From the NCBI RefSeq assembly GCF_013408825.1, contig NZ_JACCBZ010000013.1, positions 1 through 64,000 on the forward strand: a stretch of 64,000 bases of DNA, given 5' to 3'. The DNA comes from Mucilaginibacter tundrae. Its GTDB lineage: Bacteria > Bacteroidota > Bacteroidia > Sphingobacteriales > Sphingobacteriaceae. The translations under genes were made by a program, and so were the position numbers. The notes below the pieces were generated by a model. The model saw only the letters and a program-made list of their open reading frames with translations, was not told the DNA's origin and made no database searches. Shown piece after piece: positions 9,133-16,196 of the stretch; the first letter of the stretch is position 1; every line of letters starts with the position of its first letter.

Positions 9133-9867
9133 ATGAAGATTTTGAAAGCTATCGCTATTGATGATGAACCGTTAGCATTAAGGGTAATCGAAAGCCATTG
9201 CCAAAAAGTACCTTTTTGTAATTTAGTCTATTCTACAACCAAGGTACTGGAAGCTTTGTCTTATCTTCAATCCAATAAGGTAGATCTTATTTTTTTAGAT
9301 GTGCAGATGCCGGAACTGACCGGTCTTCAGTTTATCGACGTCATGGGCGGCCAAATCAAAGTGATTTTAACCACAGCATATGAGCAGTATGCATTAAGTA
9401 GTTATGAATATGATGTGGTAGATTATTTGTTGAAACCTATTTCATTCGAAAGGTTATTAAAAGCCGTACAAAAAGCCCTTAACCAAACGCTTATAGCAAC
9501 CTCCAATAATTTGCCTGCAAATCTACCGGAAACATCTGCAGAAAATGAAAATCCGATAGATTGCATATTCATTAAAACAGAATATAAACTTCAAAAGATA
9601 TTCTACGACGATATCCTGTATCTCGAAGGGGGTAAGGACTATGTAACTATTTATACCAAACATGAAAAATTTTTAAGCCTTGCAGGCTTAACCAAGATAC
9701 AGCAAAACTTACCTTATCCCAGGTTTATGCGTGTTCATAAATCTTACGTAGTTGCTTTAAACAAAATTGACTCAATTGAGCGACAGCGAATTTTTTTAGG
9801 TAATGAAGTTATAGCTATTGGGGACATGTATAAAGAAGAGTTTGCCAAAAATGTAAAAGGTGTATAA
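9133..9867 (+). CDS. LytTR-family response regulator
   Basis: This 244-residue regulator has a receiver domain (residues 1-120) with the acidic pocket IDDE (10-12), the phosphorylation site D56 in LIFLDVQMPE, a conserved threonine in LTTAYE and the lysine in LLKPIS. A linker of about 20 residues leads to a C-terminal LytTR DNA-binding domain (about 145-244), with the signatures IFIKTEYKLQKI, YLEGGKDYVTIY and RFMRVHKSYVVAL. It is the partner of the adjacent histidine kinase. Likely targets are the divergent outer-membrane protein gene or the cluster upstream, but no binding repeat could be assigned with confidence. Confidence 0.9.
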   Translation: MKILKAIAIDDEPLALRVIESHCQKVPFCNLVYSTTKVLEALSYLQSNKVDLIFLDVQMPELTGLQFIDVMGGQIKVILTTAYEQYALSSYEYDVVDYLLKPISFERLLKAVQKALNQTLIATSNNLPANLPETSAENENPIDCIFIKTEYKLQKIFYDDILYLEGGKDYVTIYTKHEKFLSLAGLTKIQQNLPYPRFMRVHKSYVVALNKIDSIERQRIFLGNEVIAIGDMYKEEFAKNVKGV

Positions 9868-9879
9868 CATAACATTGCA

Positions 9880-10013
9880 AATTAAGATAGACATAAAGTG
9901 GACATTCCGGAGCCATTGACCACCACGTTCCGGAATATGGAACAGTTAGTTCCGCTACACTTTGACCATATCAATACATTGATTCTTAATTGACATTTTA
10001 AAAGTCAACTACA
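9880..10013. mobile_element. Possible IS21-type insertion sequence end remnant
   Basis: No gene is seen here. On the minus strand the stretch contains a GGTGGTCAATGG block next to repeated CCGGAA motifs (inverted copies near 9905 and 9940), then a run that ends in TGTAGTTGAC at about 10013. That arrangement resembles the end regions of IS21-family elements in Bacteroidota as I remember them. No istA or istB gene is present, so it would be a solo end left after deletion. It marks the edge between the two-component genes and the accessory island. Identification is tentative. Confidence 0.4.
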
Positions 10014-10063
10014 CAAATCGGTGCTCTAAATCCTACGGAATCGCCTGGTCAGGCGTCCCGTAA

Positions 10064-10552
10064 TATTCACACTATGGTCGAAATCACGTAGAAATAGATT
10101 TTTTTCGCTCTCTTGGGCGGTCGCCAATGAATTTTTTAGAAGCCACTTGGTATTGTGACGAGGACGGAAACCATAGTCCGTACGCGTCGCATTTGTACGA
10201 GCAAACTGAAACTTGGCGTAAGGCATACTGGGCGAATTTTGAACAAAGCCTGGCTATAAAAACCAAAGAATGGGAATACGAACAAGAGTATAGATTAACT
10301 ATCAGCGGCCATTTTACCGACTATAAAGAGCGAGACAGTCGCAAGCTGCAATACAGGTTCGAGGACTTGAAAGGCTTAATTTTTGGTATAAAAACAGCGT
10401 CCCTTGACAAATTGAGGATCATGCGCATTATCAATGAAAAATGTAAATCTACTGGTCGCACCGATTTCAAGTTTTGCCAGGCCTATTATTCACGTGCGAC
10501 GAAGCAAATCGAACACCAGGAGATTCATTCTTTTGACCTCGGAGCTAAATAA
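10064..10552 (+). pseudogene. C-terminal remnant of a DUF2971 protein
   Basis: The open frame after the stop at 10061 reads YSHYGRNHVEIDF and then, from the ATG at 10127, 141 more residues including EWEYEQEYRLTISG and LKGLIFGIKT. These match the second half of DUF2971 proteins, whose hallmark is a W-x-H-Y-x-x-x-H block followed by WxYExEWR. Normal members are about 250-300 residues, and the N-terminal half with the start codon is missing. The gap upstream holds the possible insertion-sequence end, which could explain the truncation. A 141-residue protein from 10127 could still be made. DUF2971 genes are frequent in defence islands; their function is not known to me. Confidence 0.55.
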
Positions 10553-10608
10553 TATCACCATGATTAATTACTAAGGTTCTGATTACATTTGTAATAGAAC
10601 GCTTAACT

Positions 10609-12495
10609 ATGATCAGATTTACACCGCCTGCGCTTCGTAGTGATTTTATTATCGTGGTTCGCAGGGGCGAATCGGAATTGGCAGCGACGGCTTTGTCCTT
10701 TCTTTTTCAGTCCGGTAGTTATTTGCCGATGTTCGCTTTCACGGATGTCGATGTCCCGGCGGATGCGCCGGTGGTTGAACCGGACATTTATGGTATTCAG
10801 CGGCGGCGTGCCGAACATTTTTCCATTTTCCTGAACAATGTCATCATCCAAAATGGCGGCTGTCAAAATTTAATTTTACTTGGGTTGACAGATAATCAAT
10901 TGTCTTATTTAGATTATCTCGATCACTACAATGTACTGCAAATTGGGTCGGCTGCTGACTTAGATGCATATCTGGGAGGCTTCGCGTTTGATAAGCAAGC
11001 CCCTTTAGTATGTTCTTCTGAACAATATCATCAAGGTTGTGTACTTGCCTTACAGCAAAATCGGCTTTTGCAGGTTGGCTTTCAAAATGTCGATTTAGAG
11101 ACGCAGGCTGATGGTCAGCAAGGTGTTGTCGTCATTGAGCGTATGGCTACCGTGGAAACGGTCATCGCCATCAATTATGCGGCCAGTATCGGGGCCAAAA
11201 TTATTCTGGTAGACGAAATGCAGGAGCGTGAGAACGAGAAAGTTTTGTATCTGCTGGAGGAGTGGCACACTGGCGATCAAAACGCCTTGGACCGATTGCA
11301 GGACCAAATCGGGTCGAGGATTGGCGGGATCAATTTTGACAAGTTTGAATTTGCCACTTTTTTCACGGAAGGTTTACCGTATTCCTTGTTCGTGCGCTCA
11401 ATCCCGGTATCATATGTCAACCTGGAATACCGTCCGGATTTTTTTATTCACAATTCTTTTAAATATGAGCGGAATAGAAAGTCAGGTTCGGCCGTAATTT
11501 TTTCGCCGGTATTCTTTAAAGATGAAGAAACATCAAACCTCCTTGGCCTGCTGGAATTTAAAAATTATTATTTACGCAAGCTGACCGCAGGTGCGGCTAC
11601 GAATTACAACCTTAAAAATACGATCGAAAGCTATCCTTTCGATCTGCTCCATATCTGCAGTCATGGCGGTGATGTCCGAGGTATCCGTTCAGAGGTGCGA
11701 TTTCGAGGGGCTGAGGGTGCGACTCATACCATCGAATTTGATTTTATCCTGACCATCGCCTTAACCCCTTACCAGGATATGCATTCGGTGGAAACCCTAT
11801 ATTTTTTCAAAAAACTGGATGGACTACCTTGGCGAAGTCCCGAATTACATGCTAAGGGCTACTCTCATGAATTATATGCAGGTATCTCTGGCGCTATTAG
11901 CACTGCATTTAAAAAGAAAACGGTCATCAGGAAACACGAAACTGCTCGGGTTACCAATGCTAACGCCATTAATTGCGTCGATTTTAATTACCTCGCCAAT
12001 TTTAGCCAAATAGCCAGCGACGACCATCCACCGCTGATTTTTAATAACACGTGCTGGTCTTGGATGAGCGTGTCTACCAGTTTTCTAACCGACGGTGCCC
12101 GCGCTTATATCGGTACCTTCTTTTCCGTCCCGAATTCCAAAGCCGTAGTTTTTGCAGAGACCTTTTATGACCAGGTATTTGATGCAAATATCATCGATGG
12201 TTTTCACACCGCAAATACAGAAGCACAACAAGATGGGACGACGCCATTTTACATGTTCTGGGGTTTGCACTTTTCTACATTAAATAATACCAACACGGTA
12301 CGCGCCAACCGAGAGTTTGTCCTTAAAGGCCTCAGCAGAAGTCATCAGATATGGCGGCGTAAGCGTGATGCCGGCGAAGGCGCAAAAGATCTTTTGGAGG
12401 GGAGAGTTTCAGATACCCTCTGGATGTTGAATGATGTTTTTAAAGGATCAATCGAAGGACATACACCTACCGGATTTCGTTCGAACCGCAAATAA
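10609..12495 (+). CDS. CHAT-type caspase-like protease
   Basis: The 628-residue protein has a C-terminal half that reads as a CHAT (caspase HetF-associated) peptidase. The histidine block DLLHICSHGG contains the predicted catalytic H352. The cysteine block PPLIFNNTCWSW contains C482, followed by the typical FLTDGARAYIGTFFSVPNSKA and a FAETFYDQVF helix. The first 280 residues look like an alpha/beta domain (VVVIERMATVETVIAINYAA) that I cannot name; it may be a sensor or adaptor. No TPR repeats or signal peptide are visible, so it is cytoplasmic. In known systems CHAT proteases are effectors cleaving a partner after infection sensing, but no obvious gasdermin-like or other substrate gene is adjacent. 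The gene is visibly richer in G+C than the operon at 20876. Confidence 0.7.
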   Translation: MIRFTPPALRSDFIIVVRRGESELAATALSFLFQSGSYLPMFAFTDVDVPADAPVVEPDIYGIQRRRAEHFSIFLNNVIIQNGGCQNLILLGLTDNQLSYLDYLDHYNVLQIGSAADLDAYLGGFAFDKQAPLVCSSEQYHQGCVLALQQNRLLQVGFQNVDLETQADGQQGVVVIERMATVETVIAINYAASIGAKIILVDEMQERENEKVLYLLEEWHTGDQNALDRLQDQIGSRIGGINFDKFEFATFFTEGLPYSLFVRSIPVSYVNLEYRPDFFIHNSFKYERNRKSGSAVIFSPVFFKDEETSNLLGLLEFKNYYLRKLTAGAATNYNLKNTIESYPFDLLHICSHGGDVRGIRSEVRFRGAEGATHTIEFDFILTIALTPYQDMHSVETLYFFKKLDGLPWRSPELHAKGYSHELYAGISGAISTAFKKKTVIRKHETARVTNANAINCVDFNYLANFSQIASDDHPPLIFNNTCWSWMSVSTSFLTDGARAYIGTFFSVPNSKAVVFAETFYDQVFDANIIDGFHTANTEAQQDGTTPFYMFWGLHFSTLNNTNTVRANREFVLKGLSRSHQIWRRKRDAGEGAKDLLEGRVSDTLWMLNDVFKGSIEGHTPTGFRSNRK

Positions 12496-12735
12496 CACTT
12501 ACTAAAAGTGCAAACATTAGCCTACTTTTAAGCCGCCCATATGGTCATTTTCTCTCTAACAAAATAATAGTTTATTACTTTTTGCTTACTTAGGTACTGG
12601 TTCCTTTGATAATCTATTAATTGAGATACAGGTTTATCAACAATAGATAACTATTTATTATCGCATCGCCGACAATATTAATTTTGAGCATACAAACTAT
12701 AATTTTGATTAAGTGTTTCTCGATAAACGCGTCTC
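12496..12735. other. Intergenic region, no feature seen
   Basis: This AT-rich gap of 240 nt separates the CHAT gene from the coiled-coil gene. I see no convincing ORF, strong terminator or promoter consensus. Confidence 0.5.
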
Positions 12736-13494
12736 ATGCCTAGCCAAAGCCTTTACTTTAGATTTCGAAATCGTTTTAATTTTTCCCCTCACCGGTATGA
12801 CATTGGCAGGGCGTTATTTTATAATCGAAATTTAGAAGATAATTTCTTTCTACTGAAGATATATAAAATAGGAGGATCAGAATATAAGCCATTTTATGAT
12901 TACCAGCTAAGTTTCTATTTGAAACGGAATCCTAATGGTGAAGAAACCTTTTTTAATCATGTTTATGATGTCGTAATTAGCCGCATCCGGCACTTTAAGC
13001 GGCAAGATCCATTTTCTTCAAAATATGCATCCGGTTTAGAATATGCTCGCAAGCTCGAAGCATTTTTAGCATTTCTAAAAACGATTGACCGTTGGCACAA
13101 GGTAGAACCTTTAGAATCAGTGATCGGGGAAAAAGATCAACTGATCGACCAATTAAAAGAACGCGTAGCAGAATTGGAAACCCAGCTAAAACTGGCGAAA
13201 GAATTTGATGCCAATGAAAAAATCGTTGTTACTAACGGCCAAATCGCGGCTTTCATGGATTTGATCGGCCAGTTACAAAACTTAACTTATAATAATACCA
13301 AATTGGTTAGTTCTCAAGGCCAAAGCCCCTGGTATAAAATGATCGCCAAATACTTTATGCACGGTGATAAACCTATTTCTATTGACACCGCGAAAAATTA
13401 TTTCCCCGCTAACAAGAGTGATAAGCCATCTAAGTACATCAACATAGCTGAAGAAGACAAGCTGTTTAGGATAGTCCCCAAAGAAAGCAAGTAG
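12736..13494 (+). CDS. Coiled-coil protein of unknown function, mobile-element linked
   Basis: I do not recognise a named family with certainty. The 252-residue protein has an N-terminal part with many aromatic and basic residues (RFRNRFNFSPHRYDIGRALF), a heptad-like coiled coil at about 133-160 (EKDQLIDQLKERVAELETQL), and a C-terminal segment WYKMIAKYFMHGDKPISIDT followed by a winged-helix-like end. Similar proteins are often found beside mobilisation genes in Bacteroidota, from memory. It starts 240 nt after the CHAT gene on the same strand, so it may be either a companion of that protease or the first gene of the mobilisation unit. Both options remain open. Confidence 0.6.
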   Translation: MPSQSLYFRFRNRFNFSPHRYDIGRALFYNRNLEDNFFLLKIYKIGGSEYKPFYDYQLSFYLKRNPNGEETFFNHVYDVVISRIRHFKRQDPFSSKYASGLEYARKLEAFLAFLKTIDRWHKVEPLESVIGEKDQLIDQLKERVAELETQLKLAKEFDANEKIVVTNGQIAAFMDLIGQLQNLTYNNTKLVSSQGQSPWYKMIAKYFMHGDKPISIDTAKNYFPANKSDKPSKYINIAEEDKLFRIVPKESK

Positions 13495-13579
13495 CATTCC
13501 CACTCTATTCGTGACCAAACGCCCCCAATGGTCATTTAATTCGCCCTTTTTGCCTTGACATTTGCTGCCGTACCATTCA

Positions 13580-13601
13580 GGCGGCTTTGTTTCATGCCGC
13601 C
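13580..13601 (+). repeat. GGCGGC hairpin upstream of excisionase-like gene
   Basis: GGCGGC and GCCGCC arms enclose a 10-nt loop (13580-13585 and 13596-13601). It lies about 40 nt upstream of the HTH gene and could be the terminator of the previous gene or a leader structure. There is no T-run. Confidence 0.4.
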
Positions 13602-13642
13602 CTTGAACAGGTTAGCATTTAATTAATGACAAGGAGGGAAAG

Positions 13643-13906
13643 ATGAATGTGGAAATGATCACGAAAGAAGATCTGAAAGAATTCAAGAACGAATTACTGA
13701 ATGAGCTAAAGCAGCTCATTAAAAGCGGGGAAGGCCAGTCAAAGAATGGGCTGAAAAGTAACGAGGTGAGAAAGCTGCTTAAAATATCACCAGGCACATT
13801 ACAAAACCTGCGCATCAACGGTACGCTGAGTTTCACGCGCATTGGCAGTATCATGTATTATAAGCTGGAAGACATTAACAAGTTACTGGAAGGGGGCTTG
13901 AAATGA
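13643..13906 (+). CDS. Excisionase-like helix-turn-helix protein
   Basis: This 87-residue protein has a charged N-terminal helix and a C-terminal MerR-like/HTH_17 DNA-binding domain (about residues 38-85: NEVRKLLKISPGTLQNLRIN, then SFTRIGSIMYYKLEDINKLL). This is the layout of Xis-type excisionase and mobilisation accessory proteins in Bacteroidota. A strong purine-rich ribosome site (AGGAGGGAA) precedes the ATG, unusual in this window. The stop overlaps the next start by four bases (ATGA), so the two are translated together. It probably bends DNA at the ends or transfer origin of the local mobile unit. Confidence 0.75.
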   Translation: MNVEMITKEDLKEFKNELLNELKQLIKSGEGQSKNGLKSNEVRKLLKISPGTLQNLRINGTLSFTRIGSIMYYKLEDINKLLEGGLK

Positions 13907-14223
13907 GATCGTCCGTTTCTAAGGTTGAACTGGTAGGTTATACGAAACTACTCAAGCGTATGAGCAATGACAGCCGGTTAATCGCAACGCATGTGAGCCT
14001 GTTTACAGGTTTGTTTGTCCACTGGCAGCGCAACGCTTTTGTTAGTCCGTTCCCGGTCACCAGGCGCACGCTAATGGCTTTCAGCAAGATTGCTTCTATT
14101 GCCACCTATCACAAATGCATCCGGGAACTGGATGCATTTGGCTACATCCGTTACCAGCCGTCATTTGATCCAAAAAGGGGCAGCCAGGCTTACTGGCCTG
14201 CAGGCTGGGAGCTGTCTTCGTGA
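13903..14223 (+). CDS. Small DNA-binding-like protein of mobilisation unit
   Basis: The 106-residue protein contains a helical stretch followed by a winged-helix-like block (SKIASIATYHKCIRELDAFG, then YIRYQPSFDPKRGSQAYWP). This resembles replication-initiator or transcription-factor winged helices, in which a recognition helix is followed by a beta wing ending in a proline-rich turn. It overlaps the excisionase-like gene by four bases and precedes the palindromic region and the BfmA-type gene. I know similar small proteins from Bacteroidota mobilisable elements but cannot name the function. It probably controls the mobilisation genes. Confidence 0.6.
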   Translation: MRSSVSKVELVGYTKLLKRMSNDSRLIATHVSLFTGLFVHWQRNAFVSPFPVTRRTLMAFSKIASIATYHKCIRELDAFGYIRYQPSFDPKRGSQAYWPAGWELSS

Positions 14224-14247
14224 AGCCGGTTTCCTGTCCTCGCGCTG

Positions 14248-14392
14248 AAAGCGGGGGGAGCAAGCGGAAGTCGGGCGAAGCCCGACTTTTTCCGCTTGCC
14301 CTGCGGGGCAAGGCCGATTGCTGTATACTGTCAGTATACTATTCCCCCCGCTTTATAGTAGATGAAAGAAAACAGTATACTTCGGAGTATAC
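14248..14392. other. Nested palindromes, candidate oriT/operator region
   Basis: Four inverted repeats are packed between the small DNA-binding gene and the BfmA-type gene. A 12-bp arm pair (AAAGCGGGGGGA at 14248-14259 and its complement at 14343-14354) encloses a hairpin at 14260-14299 (10-bp outer arms, 7-bp inner arms GTCGGGC). Two palindromes share a GTATACT core: 14323-14339 and 14375-14392, the second with a TCGG loop just upstream of the BfmA ribosome site. Such structure next to relaxosome genes is typical of transfer origins and of binding sites for the accessory protein. No nick site can be assigned. Confidence 0.55.
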
Positions 14393-14416
14393 CAATTGAG
14401 CAGAAAGGAGATTAAG

Positions 14417-14971
14417 ATGAGCAACGATGTAAATGTGAAGACAATCCGGTTCCCGGTTAAAACAGATGAGAAGCTGCAAAGCCTGGCTAATAAAAGCGGG
14501 CTGACGAAGCTGGATTTCTTTGTGCACATGGTGGACTATTTTTATAAGAGCAAGAAAGATCCCAGGGACTTGAATGATGAATTATTAAAGAACGCGATCA
14601 ATAAAAAGACCGATAATATAATTGCTTTTATCCGGACACAGGAAGGTGAGTTACTGATACCATTAAAGAAAGAAAGTGAGCGAATGATCGGGGCACAAGA
14701 GAATATCATTAACTTTTTTAACAACCATGTTATCGGGTTTAATGAAGACCAGCGAAAGGTCACACAATTGCAGTCTAACAATATCAATAAAATACTGGAG
14801 CTGCTGAAAAAACAGGAAGAATTTCAAAATGACAAAAAATTATTGAAGAACAGGTTTTCAGAGTTATTGGAATACTATATCAAGAACCGGGAACAAATGA
14901 CGATGCTGACCAAGCAGCAGGAAAAGGATGAGCTGAATAAGCATGTAAGGGAACAGTTGAAGTATTTGTAA
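14417..14971 (+). CDS. BfmA/BtgA-family mobilisation protein
   Basis: The ATG at 14417 is chosen over an upstream TTG because it has a good ribosome site (AAAGGAG at 14404-14410). The 184-residue protein has a short N-terminal ribbon-helix-helix-like segment (VKTIRFPVKTDEKLQSLANK, then SGLTKLDFFVHMV) and a long helical, coiled-coil-prone C-terminal part. This is the architecture of the BfmA/BtgA proteins of Bacteroides mobilisable elements, which bind the transfer origin and assist the relaxase. The relaxase-like gene follows 25 nt later. The palindromes immediately upstream are its likely binding sites, which would also make it self-regulated. Confidence 0.75.
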   Translation: MSNDVNVKTIRFPVKTDEKLQSLANKSGLTKLDFFVHMVDYFYKSKKDPRDLNDELLKNAINKKTDNIIAFIRTQEGELLIPLKKESERMIGAQENIINFFNNHVIGFNEDQRKVTQLQSNNINKILELLKKQEEFQNDKKLLKNRFSELLEYYIKNREQMTMLTKQQEKDELNKHVREQLKYL

Positions 14972-14996
14972 ATAATCATAATTATTAACTACCATT

Positions 14997-15896
14997 ATGC
15001 ATGTCAATATCACCAAAAGCGAAACCGGGAATAATAAAGGCAGCAGCAGCGCTTTGGTTTCCTATCTGGAAAAAGAGAATAAGTTAAATGAGCATATCGA
15101 ATACTGGTTCAACCAGGAACGGAGCGATATCCAGCCTTATGAAGTCAGGCAAACTATCGATGGTAACATTGCCAAGCTTGCTAAAGATGACGCGAAGTTT
15201 TTCCTGATCAATATCAGCCCGAGTGCAAAAGAATTGCTTTACCTCAAGGAACAATACGGCGAAGCGGGCGTAGAAGGTTACCTGAAAGATTATGCGAACC
15301 AGGTGATGGATGCTTACGCTAGAAACTTCAAGCGGGATGGAGTAACCGGGAACAGTGACTTGGTTTACTTTGGTAAACTGGAGCATTACAGATATTACAC
15401 TTACAAGGACTTAGAGGTAAGGAAGGGATTGGCAGAGAAAGGCGACCGTAAGCCGGGAGAACAAATGCATCTACAGATCATTGTTAGCCGTAAGGATAAA
15501 AGCAACAGTATTAAACTTAGCCCGCTGAATAACTCTAAAGGAAAGAACGCTGCACACAGCCAAAAGGTAGGTCAGTTTGACCGGGTGGCTTTTAAGCAGC
15601 AATCTGAAAGTTTATTTGACGGAATGTTTGACTACCAGAGAGAGATAAAAGAATCTTTTAAATATGCTAATACGCAGAAGCATGGTACTTATGAGGAAAA
15701 GCAGGAAATAAAACAGCAGCAGTTATTGCAGCAAGCTAACATTCATTTTCAACAGGGAGGACATTATCATGGCAAGGGCTTGCTTGAAATTTTACTGGAT
15801 GGCGAACAGCCTTATATTGCACCGCCAATGCCTGATGCACGCAGGCGAAAGAAAAAAAGAAGAGGTCCTGATCATAATCAGGGGTATCGAATGTGA
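14997..15896 (+). CDS. BtgB-type relaxase/mobilisation protein
   Basis: The 299-residue protein starts HVNITKSETGNNKGSSSALV and contains the central block GEQMHLQIIVSRKD, where a histidine-containing strand is followed by SNSIKLSPLNNSKG. This fits the BtgB/DUF5712 mobilisation proteins of Bacteroidota, which are thought to act as relaxases. The nicking residue is probably one of the tyrosines in LEHYRYYTYKD, not determined here. The C-terminus is basic (RRRKKKRRG), suiting DNA binding. It is the last gene of the mobilisation cluster. No coupling protein or integrase is adjacent, so transfer would need a helper element. Confidence 0.75.
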   Translation: MHVNITKSETGNNKGSSSALVSYLEKENKLNEHIEYWFNQERSDIQPYEVRQTIDGNIAKLAKDDAKFFLINISPSAKELLYLKEQYGEAGVEGYLKDYANQVMDAYARNFKRDGVTGNSDLVYFGKLEHYRYYTYKDLEVRKGLAEKGDRKPGEQMHLQIIVSRKDKSNSIKLSPLNNSKGKNAAHSQKVGQFDRVAFKQQSESLFDGMFDYQREIKESFKYANTQKHGTYEEKQEIKQQQLLQQANIHFQQGGHYHGKGLLEILLDGEQPYIAPPMPDARRRKKKRRGPDHNQGYRM

Positions 15897-16196
15897 AGGG
15901 CCTTTTGTTGACTATAATTATTTAATGACATATGGGCTGCGGCAAACCACTCCATTGCATCCGCGCTTCGGCGGGTTTCATTTCGTGGTTAGCCTCGCCC
16001 GCTATGCAGGAGTGAAATTTGCTTCGCTCATAACACACCTGCTTTTTTTGGAGAAGTCACCGCAACGCCGTCACAAAGATAGCCGCGCAGGGAAACCGTC
16101 AAGGGTACATAAACAACGGCTCTCGCCGTTGCCCTTGACAGTTCCCTTGCTTCAGGCTGCGGTTGTTTAAGCGTTGCAATGACCTGGTGTGAGCGG
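15897..16196. other. Gene-free gap with repeats
   Basis: No credible gene lies here; short frames run across repeats. The gap holds one copy of a 37-bp element (16006-16042) and, near 16108-16142, nested inverted arms (CAAGGG...CCCTTG around CAACGGC/GCCGTTG) that may end transcription from one or both sides. Confidence 0.5.
16006..16042 (-). repeat. 37-bp element, left copy of an inverted pair
   Basis: This segment is the reverse complement of 20641-20677 with a single mismatch over 37 bp. Its own ends are also inverted relative to each other (GCAGG...CCTGC), and the centre has a GCTTCGCTC motif. The pair brackets the WG-repeat, XRE and HEPN genes. Confidence 0.8.

Noticed and set aside
9868..10060. 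Left attachment site matching the tRNA-Asp 3' end
   Set aside because: No stretch matching the last bases of the tRNA gene was found here by eye.
15769..16170. 133-residue frame overlapping the end of the relaxase-like gene
   Set aside because: It overlaps the real gene and then runs over the 37-bp element, with no start signal or domain.
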